Assembly (NCBI RefSeq): GCF_014217565.1
Contig: NZ_CP043661.1
Location: forward strand, 62,001-126,000
Direction of reading: 5' to 3'
DNA: 64,000 nt
DNA from: Kribbella qitaiheensis
GTDB taxonomy: Bacteria > Actinomycetota > Actinomycetes > Propionibacteriales > Kribbellaceae
Position 1 is the stretch's first letter. Every line of letters begins with the position of its first letter. This document shows positions 28,919-38,942 of the stretch, piece after piece. The position numbers and the translations under genes were made by a program. Below the pieces are notes generated by a model that was given only the letters and a program-made list of their open reading frames with translations, was not told the DNA's origin and did not search any database.

Positions 28919-29239
28919 GAGCGCTGCCGCACTCGCCCGCGGACGTTCAGCCTGTGCAGGAGGCCCTGAGCTGCCGACGCCTGCAACTCCGCGTCGCCAC
29001 CTGGCACCAATGCAACCTCACCACCGCCCGGCCAAGACCAACCGCATCGGCATCTCAGTCATCCGCTTCCGGCCGCCCGAGTACGTCTCCGGCACCACCC
29101 GCCCCACCACGACCACATCCACGCCGCCTACCGCACCTAACCAACGACAAGCGCCCCGGCTTCGGACGCCGTGCTGCACCTTCTCCGAGCCACAAAGCAC
29201 CTCAAGCCATTTCGCTCACGCTGCGTTGGTCTGCAGGTG

Positions 29240-30151
29240 TTACCAACGGCGGGGGAGGCGGGGTTGCTGGCTCAGGAAGGCGCCTACGGCTAGTTCGAGG
29301 GCTGGGTAGGAGCCCCAGAGGTCAGGGCGGCGGACGGAAATGATGTGCCAGCCCAGCGCATCCAGCTCAGTACGGCGTACTTCGTCTCGTTGCTCGTCCT
29401 TGGTTTTTGAGTGCCATCGGTCGCTGTCGTACTCGAGGCCCAATCGTCGACCGTCGTTGACCGGTTCCGGGTAGGCCAGGTCGAGTCGGTAGTCACGCTG
29501 TGGCCCATGTACGCGAACCTGGAGCTGAGGCTGGCCGAAGCCGGCGTCGATCAGCCGGAGCCGAAGCCAGGACTCACCAGGCGACTCGGCCCGGCGGTCG
29601 GCGTACTCCAGGATCTCGCGCGCCTGTGTGATGCCAGCTCGACCCGCGTACGCCTCGGACGCCGCACGCACAGCCCAGCGATCGGCGATGCCTGAGCGGA
29701 GCATCGCATCGACCGCCGACAAGGCGAACGGGCGCGGAAGCTGCATGGCGAGCTCGACTGTTGTGGCGATCGGGCTGGTGACCCTGACGCCCGCCACCTC
29801 GACGACCTCGACCGGCTCGCGCGTCCACTGGATGCCGACCTCTTCCCGGCTACCGAGAGCCGTGGTGGCGATGCCGTGTATCCAAGCAGCAGTCAACCCG
29901 CAGGCGATGCCGTCAGCCGGCAGCAGAAGTGCGACGGCTGCCGCGCGTAGTTCTCGCGAGTCGGGCACCCGCGTGTCGACGTACACACCTTTGAGCACCT
30001 CGCGGATCTCGGCCCCAGCAAGTAGCCAACGCAGCTTCTTGCCCACCTGGCGCCCGGTGAACGGCAGACCACAGAAGTACAACGGAAACTCAGCAGGCAA
30101 CATCGCGACAGGATGACCGATCCAGCCCACCCCATGCTTTGCGTTATCCAC
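29240..30151 (-). CDS. AbiEi-like antitoxin N-terminus with DUF559 endonuclease-like C-terminus
   Basis: A 303-residue protein. The N-terminal 200 residues resemble the actinobacterial family annotated as type IV toxin-antitoxin AbiEi-like, with REVLKGVYVDTRVPD, a winged-helix remnant, and LTAAWIHGI. The C-terminal 100 residues are a DUF559/Vsr-like nuclease fold: RLIDAGFGQPQLQVRVHG, then DYRLDLAYPE with the Asp, GLEYDSDRWH with Glu-Tyr-Asp, and WHIISVRRPDLW. These proteins are numerous in Nocardioidaceae and Kribbella genomes and their role is unproven. No toxin partner is adjacent. ATG 30103 (MLPAEFPLYF) is an alternative start. Confidence 0.75.
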   Translation of the reverse strand: MDNAKHGVGWIGHPVAMLPAEFPLYFCGLPFTGRQVGKKLRWLLAGAEIREVLKGVYVDTRVPDSRELRAAAVALLLPADGIACGLTAAWIHGIATTALGSREEVGIQWTREPVEVVEVAGVRVTSPIATTVELAMQLPRPFALSAVDAMLRSGIADRWAVRAASEAYAGRAGITQAREILEYADRRAESPGESWLRLRLIDAGFGQPQLQVRVHGPQRDYRLDLAYPEPVNDGRRLGLEYDSDRWHSKTKDEQRDEVRRTELDALGWHIISVRRPDLWGSYPALELAVGAFLSQQPRLPRRW

Positions 30152-30590
30152 AGCCGCGGTTTGGCGGCCAACTGCAGGCCGTGAAGCGCGCCCTCGGTGT
30201 CGGGGGCCTATGGCGTGGTCAGGTTGCGCGGAGCGTGATTGGGCAGGTCGACTGGCTTCAAGGCCAGGTCGTCTAAGGAGCCTCCGTCGACTGCGGTGCG
30301 GACTCTATGTGCACTGGCTGAGTGTTCCGGGCCGGTCGCATGCTCGGGCCGCGCACAAAGGCGCGGGACCGCCCGCGCTGGTTGCGGCCCTTGTGCATCC
30401 GGTGAGCGTCTTCCGGGGGCAGATTGCTCAGCTGGTGCACAAGGACGCCCATACTGGCGGAGGACAACGCTGGAGGCTCGCCTGCTGTTGGGTGTGGTCG
30501 GCGACCTGGGGTGGGTGGGGGTAGCGCCGACGGAGGAGGGGCGGGCGGGGCGCCGTACGGGTGGGCCCCTGCCCCGCTCCTCGTGGCTGG
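30152..30590. other. Intergenic stretch without a convincing gene
   Basis: 439 bases between the DUF559-type gene and the DUF349 gene, both on the minus strand. No frame has a protein-like ORF with a start and ribosome site. One minus-strand frame ending near 30208 gives a plausible tail (GGSLDDLALKPVDLPNH) but upstream it turns into arginine-rich shadow of the DUF349 gene. No repeat, tRNA or clear terminator is seen. Confidence 0.5.
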
Positions 30591-31818
30591 CTAGCTGAAT
30601 TCGGCTAGGGCGTTTTGGGCCTGGGTTAGCCATTCTCGGCGGGCTGCGATGGATTCGCGGGCCTCGTTGGCCTTCTTGGTGTTGCCCTGGGCGTCGTGTT
30701 TGGCGGCCTGCTTCTCCAGGTCCGTGATGAGGGACTGGAGTTGCTTGACGGTAGCCTCGGCGCGGGCGCGGGCCTCGGGGTTGCTGTTGTTCCAGACCTC
30801 GTCCTCGGCGGACTTGACGGCCTGTTCGACGGCGCGCAGCCGGCCGTCGATCGAGCGCATCGAGTCGCGCGGGATCTTGCCGATCGCGTCCCAGCGGTCG
30901 AGCAGGTCGCGGAGCTGGTCGCGGGCGACCTTGGCGTCGCGGACCGGCAGGACGGCCTCGATCTCGACCAGGAGGGCTTCCTTGGCGGCCAGGTTGGCGA
31001 CCTGCTCCTCGTTCTCCTCGGCCTGTACTGCGTCGCGCGCGCCGAAGAACGCGTCCTGGGCGCTGCGGAACCGGGCCCAGAGCTTGTCGTCCACCTCGCG
31101 CGGCGCGGGACCGGCGGCCTTCCACTGCCGCATCAGTTCACGGAAGCGGCCCGAGGTCGGTCCCCAGTCGGTGTTGCCGGACAGGCCTTCGGCTTCGGCC
31201 GCGAGGCGTTCCTTCACCACGGCCGCCTCGTCGCGCTTGGAGGACAGCTCGGCGAAGTGCTGCTTGCGGTGCCGGGTGTACGTCGTACGGGCGGACGAGA
31301 ACCGGTGCCACAGCTCGTCGTCGCTGGACTTGTCGAGCCGGGGGAGTGCCTTCCATTCGTCCAGCAGCTCGCGCAGCCGGGTGACTCCGTGCCGCCAGTC
31401 GGTGCCGGCGGCGATCGTCTCGGCCTCGATGGCGATCTTGGTCTTGGCCTCGCGGGCCTCCTCGACCTTCGCCGCGCGTTCGGCCTTCTTCTTCTCGCGC
31501 TGCTGGGCGACGAGTGGGCTGAGCGCCTCGAGGCGGCCGCGCAGGCCCGTCCAGGTCGCCGACGGCCTGAGCCTCGTCGATGGCGCCGGTCACCTTCTTC
31601 ACGGCTGATCGCGCGTCGTCGGGGGAGACGGTGCCGGCCTGGACCCGCTTCTCCAGCAGGTCGACCTCGAAGGCGAGTGCGTCGTACCGCCGGGTGTAGA
31701 AGGCGAGCGCCTCCTCCGGGTTGGCGTCCGGCCACTGGCCGACCGCTCGTTCGCCGTCCTTCGTCCGGACGAACACCGTTCCGTCGTCTGCTACCCGGCC
31801 CCAGCTTTCCTCGGCCAC
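30591..31818 (-). pseudogene. DUF349 domain protein, frameshifted as read
   Basis: Starts at GTG 31818 behind GGAAGGGG and reads AEESWGRVADDGTVFVRTKDG, a region typical of actinobacterial DUF349 proteins. The frame is lost at the tract that reads GGCCC on the plus strand (31544-31548). Removing one base joins AVGDLDG to LRGRLEALSPLVAQQREKKK and then three helical DUF349 repeats, each with Trp-rich cores (TDWRHGVTRLRELLDEWKAL, TSGRFRELMRQWKAAGP, ARDQLRDLLDRWDAIG). The restored length is 408 residues, almost all coiled coil. Function is unknown. Another case of the GGCC-associated extra base. Confidence 0.88.
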
Positions 31819-32086
31819 AACTCGCCCCTTCCGGCGGTATGTACTGCGCTCGTGCCCATTCTGGTCAGTCGCCGGTTCATCCGCGCCGACCGGGTCCAGC
31901 TGGGCGCGTCGGGACCTGTCCCGACGCTTATCACTGAACAATCACAAACTCCCGTCCGCTACGCAACGGGGTTGCCATCACAATCCGCTGTGCAATGCGG
32001 GTCGGTACGGCGCAATCCGGTTCGAAACTCGTATCGCGGGACCGGTAACCTTGGCTGGTCCCCGATCTTTTCCAGGAAGGTAAGTC

Positions 32087-32773
32087 GTGCTCATCGCCGG
32101 GTTCCCCGCGGGTTCGTGGGGTACGAACTGCTACGTCGTCGCCACCGGCCAGGGCGCGGAGTGCATCGTCATCGACCCCGGTCAGGAGGCGACCGCGGGG
32201 GTCGAGCAGGTAGTTCGCGAGAACAAGCTGAAGCCGGTCGCGGTGCTGCTCACCCACGGCCACATCGACCACATGTTCTCGGTGCTGCCGGTCTGCGGCG
32301 CCTACGACAGCACCGCCTGGATCCACCCGGACGACCGGCACCTGCTCAGCGACCCGATGGCCGGGATCAGCGCGGAGAGTGCCCGGATGCTGCTCGGCGG
32401 TAACCACACGTTCGCCGAGCCCGACGACGTCGCCGAACTCGAGGACGGGCTGAGCCTCGAACTCGCCGGCCTGCGGTTCGCGGTCGACCACACTCCCGGG
32501 CACACGAAGGGCTCGGTCACCTTCACCACTCCGTACGACGGGCCGGAGGACGTGCCCGCCATTTTGTTCTCCGGGGACGTGTTGTTCGCCGGATCGATCG
32601 GCCGGACGGATCTGCCAGGCGGCGATCATCCGGCGATGCTGCATACGTTGGCCACCAAGATCCTGCCGATGCGCGACGAGATCGTCGTCCTGCCGGGTCA
32701 TGGTGGCCAGACCACGATCGGCCGGGAAAAAGCGACCAACCCTTACCTGCAGGACCTGGAGATATCGAAATGA
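32087..32773 (+). CDS. MBL-fold metallohydrolase (glyoxalase II-like)
   Basis: A 228-residue metallo-beta-lactamase-fold hydrolase. The metal motif THGHIDH (H-x-H-x-D-H) is at about residues 56-62, a further His lies in DHTPGHTKGSV, the bridging Asp in FSGDVLFAGSIGR, and the last His in VVLPGHGGQT. This layout matches the glyoxalase II-like hydrolases found next to hisS in actinobacteria, which probably hydrolyse a thioester; the substrate is unproven. It ends 10 bases before hisS and is probably co-transcribed with hisS-aspS. It is divergent from the DUF349 gene. Confidence 0.88.
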   Translation: MLIAGFPAGSWGTNCYVVATGQGAECIVIDPGQEATAGVEQVVRENKLKPVAVLLTHGHIDHMFSVLPVCGAYDSTAWIHPDDRHLLSDPMAGISAESARMLLGGNHTFAEPDDVAELEDGLSLELAGLRFAVDHTPGHTKGSVTFTTPYDGPEDVPAILFSGDVLFAGSIGRTDLPGGDHPAMLHTLATKILPMRDEIVVLPGHGGQTTIGREKATNPYLQDLEISK

Positions 32774-32783
32774 GCAAGGCCTG

Positions 32784-34115
32784 ATGAGCAAGATCGGACC
32801 CATGAGCGGGTTCCCCGAATTCCTTCCCGCGGACCGGATCGTCGAGCAGCACTTCCTCGATGTCGTCCGCGAGACGTTCGAGCTGCACGGCTTCGCGTCG
32901 ATCGAGACGCGTGCCGTGGAGCCGGTCGAGCGACTCTCGAACCAGGGCGAGGACGCGGACAAGGAGATCTACGGCGTACGCCGGCTCGCGGCCGACGGCG
33001 AGGACAGCGCGAGCATCGGGCTGCACTTCGACCTCACGGTGCCCTTCGCCCGCTATGTGCTGGAGCACGCCGGCAAGCTGGCGTTCCCGTTCCGCCGCTA
33101 CCAGATCCAGAAGGTCTGGCGGGGCGAGCGCCCGCAGGAGGGTCGCTACCGCGAGTTCACCCAGGCCGACATCGACATCGTGGACAGCGGCGAACTGCCG
33201 AACCACTACGAGGTCGAGCTGCCGCTGGTGATCGCCGAGGCACTGGGCAAACTGCCGGTGCCGGAGTTCGTCATCAAGGTGAACAACCGCAAGATCCCCG
33301 AGGGGTTCTACCGCGGGCTCGGCCTGACCGACGTGGCCACCGTGCTGCGGATCGTCGACAAGATCGACAAGTTGGGGCCCGACAAGGTGGTCGAGCGGCT
33401 GATCGAGTCCGGCGCCACCGACAAGCAGGCGAGGCTGGCCGTTCAGCTGGCCGACATCTCCAGCACCGACACCTCCTTCGTCGAGAAGGTCCGGGCGCTC
33501 GGGGTCGAGCACGAGATCCTCGACGATGGCCTCGAGCAGCTGAGCCAGGTGATGGCGGCCGCCATCGAGCACGCTCCGGGTCTGCTGCAGGCCGACCTCC
33601 GGATCGCGCGCGGGCTGGACTACTACACCGGCGCGGTCTACGAGATCTACCTGGTCGGGGACGAGTCCTTCGGCTCGATGGGTGGCGGCGGCCGGTACGA
33701 CGCCCTCGCGAGCGACGGCAAGACGACGTATCCGGGGGTCGGGATCTCGATCGGCATCTCGCGGCTCGTCCACCGGCTGATCAGCAAGGGCCTGCTGAAG
33801 GGCACCCGCAGTACGCCGACCGCCGTACTGGTTGCCCTCAACAACGAAGACGAGCGCTCGGACGCCCTCCGGACGGCGGCAGCCCTGCGCGCACGGGGGA
33901 TCCCGGTCGAGGTGGCTCCGGCCGCGGCCAAGTTCGGCAAGCAGATCAAGTTCGCTGATCGCCGCGGCATCCCGTTCGTCTGGTTCAGCACCGAGAACGG
34001 CCCAGAGGTCAAAGACATTCGCAGCGGTGAGCAGGTGCCGGCCGATCCGGCGACCTGGACCCCGCCCGCGCACGACGTACGCCCCAGCATCGAAACCCCT
34101 CAGGAGATCTCGTGA
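32784..34115 (+). CDS. hisS: Histidyl-tRNA synthetase
   Basis: A 443-residue class II synthetase that charges tRNA-His. The catalytic core shows motif 2 ([25 protein letters not shown]), the histidine-binding block [14 protein letters not shown] and motif 3 near [15 protein letters not shown]. The C-terminal anticodon-binding domain ([17 protein letters not shown]) is present. ATG 32784 is preferred because it follows the MBL stop closely and gives the usual length. The stop overlaps the aspS GTG (GTGA), so hisS and aspS are coupled. Confidence 0.96.
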   Translation: MSKIGPMSGFPEFLPADRIVEQHFLDVVRETFELHGFASIETRAVEPVERLSNQGEDADKEIYGVRRLAADGEDSASIGLHFDLTVPFARYVLEHAGKLAFPFRRYQIQKVWRGERPQEGRYREFTQADIDIVDSGELPNHYEVELPLVIAEALGKLPVPEFVIKVNNRKIPEGFYRGLGLTDVATVLRIVDKIDKLGPDKVVERLIESGATDKQARLAVQLADISSTDTSFVEKVRALGVEHEILDDGLEQLSQVMAAAIEHAPGLLQADLRIARGLDYYTGAVYEIYLVGDESFGSMGGGGRYDALASDGKTTYPGVGISIGISRLVHRLISKGLLKGTRSTPTAVLVALNNEDERSDALRTAAALRARGIPVEVAPAAAKFGKQIKFADRRGIPFVWFSTENGPEVKDIRSGEQVPADPATWTPPAHDVRPSIETPQEIS

Positions 34116-35917
34116 TCCGTACCCATTCCGCCGGCTCGCTACGGGCCGAGCACAACGGGCAGACCGTCACGCTGGCGGGCTGGGTGGCGCGGCGGCGTGA
34201 CCACGGCGGCGTCGCGTTCATCGACCTGCGCGACTCCAGCGGTACGGTCCAGGTCGTCATCCGGGACGAGGAGGCCGCGGGCGAACTGCGCGCGGAGTAC
34301 TGCCTGAAGATCGTCGGCGCAGTCTCGCCGCGCCCCGAGGGTAATGCGAACCCGAACCTGCCGACCGGCGAGATCGAGGTCATCGCCCTTGAAGGCACAG
34401 GGGTCGAGGTTCTGTCTGAAGCCGCGCCGCTGCCGTTCCCGGTCGAGGAGCACCACGCGACGCCGGTGAACGAGGAGGTCCGGCTCAAGTACCGGTACCT
34501 CGACCTGCGTCGCCAGGGTCCGGGGGCCGCACTGCGGCTGCGGAGCAAGGTGAACAGCGCGGCCCGGAACGTGCTCGCGAAGCACGACTTCGTCGAGATC
34601 GAGACGCCGACGCTGACCAAGTCGACGCCGGAAGGCGCCCGCGACTTCCTGGTCCCGGCCCGCCTCAACCCCGGCTCGTGGTACGCGCTGCCGCAGTCGC
34701 CGCAGCTGTTCAAGCAGCTGCTGATGGTGGCCGGGATGGAGCGGTACTACCAGATCGCGCGCTGCTACCGCGACGAGGACTTCCGCGCCGACCGGCAGCC
34801 GGAGTTCACCCAGCTCGACGTCGAGATGAGCTTCGTCGACCAGGACGACATCATCGCGCTGTCCGAGGAGATCCTGACCGAGCTGTGGAAGCTCGCCGGG
34901 TACGAGGTGCAGACGCCGATCCAGCGGATGACGTACGCCGAGGCGATGGCTCGCTTCGGCAGCGACAAGCCGGACCTGCGGATGGGTCTGGAGCTGGTGG
35001 AGTGCACGGACTACTTCAAGAACACGCCGTTCCGGGTGTTCCAGGCGCAGTACGTCGGCGCGGTCGTGATGCCGGGTGGCGCCGACCAGCCCCGTAAGCA
35101 GCTGGACGCGTGGCAGGAGTGGGCGAAGCAGCGTGGTGCGCGCGGTCTCGCGTACGTGCTGGTCGGTCAGGACGGCGAGCTCGCTGGTCCGGTCGCCAAG
35201 AACCTGTCCGAGGAAGAGCGTGCGGGGCTGGCCGATCACGTCGGTGCGAAGCCGGGCGACTGCATCTTCTTCGCGGCCGGTGCGGTCAAGTCGTCGCGGG
35301 CGCTGCTCGGTGCGGCGCGGCTGGAGATCGGCCGGCGCGGTGGGCTGATCGACGAGTCGACCTGGTCGTTCGTCTGGGTCGTCGACGCGCCGCTGTTCGA
35401 GCCGGCCGATGACGCGACTGCCGCTGGTGACGTGGCTGTCGGTTCGGGTGCGTGGACCGCGGTGCACCACGCGTTCACGTCGCCGAAGCCGGACTCGCTG
35501 GAGACGTTCGACACGGATCCGGGCAGTGCGCTCGCCTACGCGTACGACATCGTCTGCAACGGCAACGAGATCGGTGGTGGGTCGATCCGTATCCACCGCG
35601 AGGACGTGCAGAAGCGCGTGTTCAAGGTGATGGGACTGACGGACGAGGAGGCGACCGAGAAGTTCGGCTTCCTGCTCGACGCGTTCAAGTTCGGCGCGCC
35701 GCCGCACGGCGGGATCGCGTTCGGCTGGGACCGGATCACCGCGCTGCTGGCCGGCGCCGACTCGATCCGCGACGTGATCGCGTTCCCGAAGTCGGGCGGC
35801 GGCTTCGACCCGCTGACCTCGGCCCCGGCGCCGATCACCGCCGCCCAGCGCAAGGAAGCCGGCGTCGACGCCAAGCCGGCGCCCAAGGGCGAAGAGAAGA
35901 GCGCACCGAAGGAATAG
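34112..35917 (+). CDS. aspS: Aspartyl-tRNA synthetase
   Basis: A 601-residue bacterial-type class IIb synthetase. Domains in order: N-terminal OB-fold anticodon domain ([23 protein letters not shown]), catalytic core with motif 2 ([19 protein letters not shown]), the bacterial GAD insertion (residues about 280-420), and motif 3 ([13 protein letters not shown]). The tail beyond residue 575 is a Lys/Ala/Pro-rich extension. The GTG start overlaps hisS. A strong hairpin follows. Confidence 0.96.
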   Translation: MIRTHSAGSLRAEHNGQTVTLAGWVARRRDHGGVAFIDLRDSSGTVQVVIRDEEAAGELRAEYCLKIVGAVSPRPEGNANPNLPTGEIEVIALEGTGVEVLSEAAPLPFPVEEHHATPVNEEVRLKYRYLDLRRQGPGAALRLRSKVNSAARNVLAKHDFVEIETPTLTKSTPEGARDFLVPARLNPGSWYALPQSPQLFKQLLMVAGMERYYQIARCYRDEDFRADRQPEFTQLDVEMSFVDQDDIIALSEEILTELWKLAGYEVQTPIQRMTYAEAMARFGSDKPDLRMGLELVECTDYFKNTPFRVFQAQYVGAVVMPGGADQPRKQLDAWQEWAKQRGARGLAYVLVGQDGELAGPVAKNLSEEERAGLADHVGAKPGDCIFFAAGAVKSSRALLGAARLEIGRRGGLIDESTWSFVWVVDAPLFEPADDATAAGDVAVGSGAWTAVHHAFTSPKPDSLETFDTDPGSALAYAYDIVCNGNEIGGGSIRIHREDVQKRVFKVMGLTDEEATEKFGFLLDAFKFGAPPHGGIAFGWDRITALLAGADSIRDVIAFPKSGGGFDPLTSAPAPITAAQRKEAGVDAKPAPKGEEKSAPKE

Positions 35918-35924
35918 CAGCCAC

Positions 35925-35951
35925 GGCGGGCGTCGCCTGTCGACGCCCGCC
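35925..35951 (+). terminator. Strong hairpin after aspS
   Basis: GGCGGGCGTCG (35925-35935) pairs perfectly with CGACGCCCGCC (35941-35951) around a 5-base loop, eight bases after the aspS stop. No T-run follows. Confidence 0.75.
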
Positions 35952-36031
35952 ACTTCCCGGCTGGGAAGGCGAGCAAGCTCGCAGCTGTAGCTGAGGTCCG
36001 CTCCTGTCGCACGCCTCGCCTCTTGCTTCCT

Positions 36032-36062
36032 ACGCCCCGCGGCCCTCAGGGCAGTGGGGCGT
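36032..36062. terminator. Second hairpin between aspS and the chitinase gene
   Basis: ACGCCCC (36032-36038) pairs with GGGGCGT (36056-36062). The loop holds a smaller CCCT-AGGG stem. It may be a backup terminator or a 5' leader structure of the chitinase transcript starting beyond it. Confidence 0.4.
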
Positions 36063-36136
36063 TGTGCACTTGAGCAACGGCTGGTTGGCGGTGGGAGGGT
36101 GGCGGTCCTGCCCCTCCTCCCGCCCCAGGAGACCTC

Positions 36137-37091
36137 ATGCTCAGACGCGTTCTCACTTCCGCTCTGGCCTTGGCCGGAGTCGCCGCGACCGGTCTGGTTG
36201 CTGCTACACCGGCCCAGGCTGTTGCCTTCCAGACGACTGCCAACAACCTCAATGTCCGCTCGGACGCCTATCTGTCCGCCTCGGTGATCAAGGTGCTGGC
36301 CGGGCCGACCTCGGTCGACGTGGACTGCCAGAAGTCGGGTGACTCGGTCACGGTGCCGGGCCGGGGCCGCGACGACCTGGTGGGCTCACCTGCCGGCTCA
36401 TGGTGGCTACGTGACCGTTGGATACATCAACACGACGGAGACCAAGCTTCCCGGCGTACCGGACTGCGTCGTCAACCCGAATCCGCCGACCGGCGACGTC
36501 ACGCTGGCCGACGTACAAGGCATGTTCGGCAGCAGGATCGCGAATCCCTCGCTCGTGCAGACCGGTCTCCCGTCGCTGAACCAGGCGATGCGCGACGCGA
36601 ACATCAACACGCCGTACCGCAAGGCCGCCTTCCTGGCCACGCTGGTGCACGAGTCACGGCTGGAGTACAACATTCGCGAGATCGGCGACACCCGCGTGTA
36701 CGGCGGTCGCGGCTACATTCAGCTGACCGGTGACTTCAACTACGGACCCGCCGGCCGGTACTTCGGGATCGACCTACTCGGCAACCCCGAACTGGCCCGC
36801 TCGCTGCAGTGGAGCGCCCCGATCGCCCGCTGGTACTGGACGGTGGCCCGCAACATCAACCCGATGGCCGATGCGTTGAACATGGGCAAGGTGAACGCGG
36901 CGATCGGTTACCCGGCCGGTGCCGAGGACCAGCGCCGCTGCGACTCCTTCAAGAACGCGATCCGCTACCTCACCGGCTCGGTCCCGGCGGGCGTGATCTG
37001 CACGCGGTCGAAGGCGTTCTCTGGTGACACCAGCAAGCTGACCCGGGCCCAGTTCGACGCCCTCGGCAAAACCCCGGGCACCGTCGGCTGA
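36137..37091 (+). pseudogene. Secreted GH19 chitinase, first of a tandem pair, frameshifted as read
   Basis: ATG 36137 follows AGGAGACC. A signal peptide (LRRVLTSALALAGVAATGLV, cleavage after AQA) leads to an SH3-like domain (NVRSDAYLSASVIKVL). The frame is lost at the GGGCCGGGGCC tract (36358-36368). Dropping one base restores TTWWAHLPAHGGYVTVGYI and the GH19 catalytic domain: LADVQGMFGSR, a Glu in LVHESRLEYN, GRGYIQLTGDFNYG and WYWTVARN. The restored length is 317 residues. Such enzymes hydrolyse chitin or related beta-1,4 glycans outside the cell. The catalytic domain is nearly identical in DNA to that of the next gene although the SH3 part differs. Confidence 0.85.
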
Positions 37092-38215
37092 CAGTCGGCG
37101 AACAACGACCTGATTACCGAGTGTGCCGTGGCAGTTACCTGCCACGGCACGCTGCATTCGGTCGAAAGGGTTGAGCATTGACTGGAACGGGTGGAAAGTA
37201 ACTGTGAACTGACTTGCGCTAGGTACTTTTTAACCTCTCAGAGATCGCCCCTCTGCCCCGCCCCGGGAGAAGTCATGCCGAAGCCCAGATTCCGCCGTCT
37301 CCTCATCTCAGTCCTGGCCCTGGCCGGGCTCACCGCCGGCGGTCTGATCGCCGCCACCCCGGCGCAGGCCGCCGTCTTCCAGACCTATGGGAGCGGGGTC
37401 AACGTCCGCGCCGACGCGTACCTGTCGTCAGCCATTGTCCGCACTCTGTCCGGTCCCACGTCCATCGATGTGGACTGCCAGAAGGAAGGCGACCTGGTCA
37501 CCGTGTCCGGCGGTTCCAGCAAGTGGTGGGCGCACGTCCCCGCCTTCGGTGGGTACGTGACCGTCGCCTATGTGGCGATCCCCGAGGACAAGCTCCCCGG
37601 CGTACCGGAGTGTGGCGGTACGCCGCCGCCGACCGGTGGCGACATCACGCTGGCCGACGTGCAAGGCATGTTCGGCAGCAGGATCGCGAATCCCTCGCTC
37701 GTGCAGACCGGTCTCCCGTCGCTGAACCAGGCGATGCGCGACGCGAACATCAACACGCCGTACCGCAAGGCCGCCTTCCTGGCCACGCTGGTGCACGAGT
37801 CACGGCTGGAGTACAACATTCGCGAGATCGGCGACACCCGCGTGTACGGCGGTCGCGGCTACATTCAGCTGACCGGTGACTTCAACTACGGACCCGCCGG
37901 CCGGTACTTCGGGATCGACCTACTCGGCAACCCCGAACTGGCCCGCTCGCTGCAGTGGAGCGCCCCGATCGCCCGCTGGTACTGGACGGTGGCCCGCAAC
38001 ATCAACCCGATGGCCGATGCGTTGAACATGGGCAAGGTGAACGCGGCGATCGGTTACCCGGCCGGTGCCGAGGACCAGCGCCGCTGCGACTCCTTCAAGA
38101 ACGCGATCCGCTACCTCACCGGCTCGGTCCCGGCGGGCGTGATCTGCACCCGGTCGAAGGCCTTCTCTGGTGACACCAGCAAGCTGACCCGGGCCCAGTT
38201 CGACGCCCTCGGCAA
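36500..38215 (+). repeat. 570-bp near-identical direct repeat in two chitinase genes
   Basis: Bases 36500-37069 and 37646-38215 (offset 1146) are the same except for about three single-base changes that I can see. They cover the GH19 catalytic domains only. The signal peptides and SH3 domains upstream are clearly diverged. This points to recent gene conversion rather than a recent whole-gene duplication. Confidence 0.88.
37123..37150 (+). terminator. Strong hairpin between the two chitinase genes
   Basis: GTGCCGTGGCAG (37123-37134) pairs perfectly over 12 bases with CTGCCACGGCAC (37139-37150) around a 4-base loop, 32 bases after the first chitinase stop. The two chitinase genes are therefore separate transcripts. 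Confidence 0.75.
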
Positions 38216-38237
38216 GGTGGGCGGCGGCCTCGGCTGA
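37275..38237 (+). CDS. Secreted GH19 chitinase, second of the tandem pair
   Basis: A 320-residue intact paralogue of the preceding gene. ATG 37275 follows GGGAGAAG. It has a signal peptide (RRLLISVLALAGLTAGG, cleavage near AQA), an SH3-like domain (NVRADAYLSSAIVRTL with WWAHVPAFGGYVTVAYV), a short Gly/Pro linker and a GH19 lysozyme-like catalytic domain (VHESRLEYNIREIGD, GRGYIQLTGDFNYG, CDSFKNAIRYL). The conserved Glu residues are in place. It probably degrades chitin or fungal wall material outside the cell. The domain from 37646 on is about 99% identical in DNA to the first copy. Confidence 0.92.
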   Translation: MPKPRFRRLLISVLALAGLTAGGLIAATPAQAAVFQTYGSGVNVRADAYLSSAIVRTLSGPTSIDVDCQKEGDLVTVSGGSSKWWAHVPAFGGYVTVAYVAIPEDKLPGVPECGGTPPPTGGDITLADVQGMFGSRIANPSLVQTGLPSLNQAMRDANINTPYRKAAFLATLVHESRLEYNIREIGDTRVYGGRGYIQLTGDFNYGPAGRYFGIDLLGNPELARSLQWSAPIARWYWTVARNINPMADALNMGKVNAAIGYPAGAEDQRRCDSFKNAIRYLTGSVPAGVICTRSKAFSGDTSKLTRAQFDALGKVGGGLG

Positions 38238-38252
38238 CCCGAACCGCCCCGA

Positions 38253-38288
38253 AGACCGGCCGGACGCCACTGAGGGTTCGGCCGGTCT
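38253..38288 (+). terminator. Hairpin after the second chitinase gene
   Basis: AGACCGGCCG (38253-38262) pairs perfectly with CGGCCGGTCT (38279-38288) across a 16-base loop, 15 bases after the stop. Confidence 0.6.
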
Positions 38289-38438
38289 CCTGCCTGCTAC
38301 TGCCTACCGGCGGCATCGAACGCCCACCCTCGACCTCTTGTGCTTGACCTTGAGCTGTTTGTATTTCCGGCGTGACCGCGCCGGCCAACACCAAGCGCGG
38401 GTTGCGGCGTTCCCAGCACGTCGTGGAAGGCTGAGGGC

Positions 38439-38792
38439 ATGATCATCTCGGTAGATCCGGCCGCCGCCCGGCCGCCGTACGAGCAGGTGAAACAGCAGAT
38501 CGAAGCGCTGATCCGGCGAGGTGAGTTGGCGCAGGGAACCCGGCTGCCGACTGTTCGCCAGTTGGCCGGCGACCTGGGGCTGGCGGTGAACACGGTCGCC
38601 CGTGCGTACAAGGAGCTGGAAGCGGGCCAACTGGTCGAGACCCGCGGCCGCAACGGCACCTTCGTGCTGGCCTCCCGCAGCCAGGTCGACGACGAAGAGA
38701 CCCTCGCCGCCGCCACGGTCTTCGCCCGAGCCGCCCGCCGGGCAGGCCTCAGCGTCGCCGAAGCCACCCGAGTCCTCCAGAAGGCCTGGTAA
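38439..38792 (+). CDS. GntR-family (YtrA subfamily) transcriptional regulator
   Basis: A 117-residue repressor-type protein. The winged helix shows YEQVKQQIEALIRRGEL, then LPTVRQLAGDLGLAVNTVARAYKELEAG and the wing LVETRGRNGTFVL. The C-terminal domain is only about 45 residues, which is the YtrA type. YtrA members usually control a neighbouring ABC transporter, but none is adjacent here. It could autoregulate or act elsewhere. It is short, and no effector-binding domain is present. Confidence 0.9.
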   Translation: MIISVDPAAARPPYEQVKQQIEALIRRGELAQGTRLPTVRQLAGDLGLAVNTVARAYKELEAGQLVETRGRNGTFVLASRSQVDDEETLAAATVFARAARRAGLSVAEATRVLQKAW

Positions 38793-38942
38793 CTCAGAGC
38801 ATCTCGCCCGCGGAGCGGGCAGGGGCGGAAACGATTCCAAAATTCTCGCCGACAACGTTGTCCGAGGTATCGACACGCGTCGTCACCGTTGTTAACCTCG
38901 CCGTCATTTGACAGCGATGTCAACGACAGGGGAGTGGTCACG

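Noticed and set aside
30208-31125. Minus-strand 305-codon ORF overlapping the DUF349 gene
   Set aside because: Its first two thirds are an arginine-rich alternate frame of DUF349; the short plausible tail is not enough to call a gene.
34139-35953. Minus-strand ORF of 604 codons opposite aspS
   Set aside because: Same shadow effect; low-complexity Arg/Leu/Val composition.
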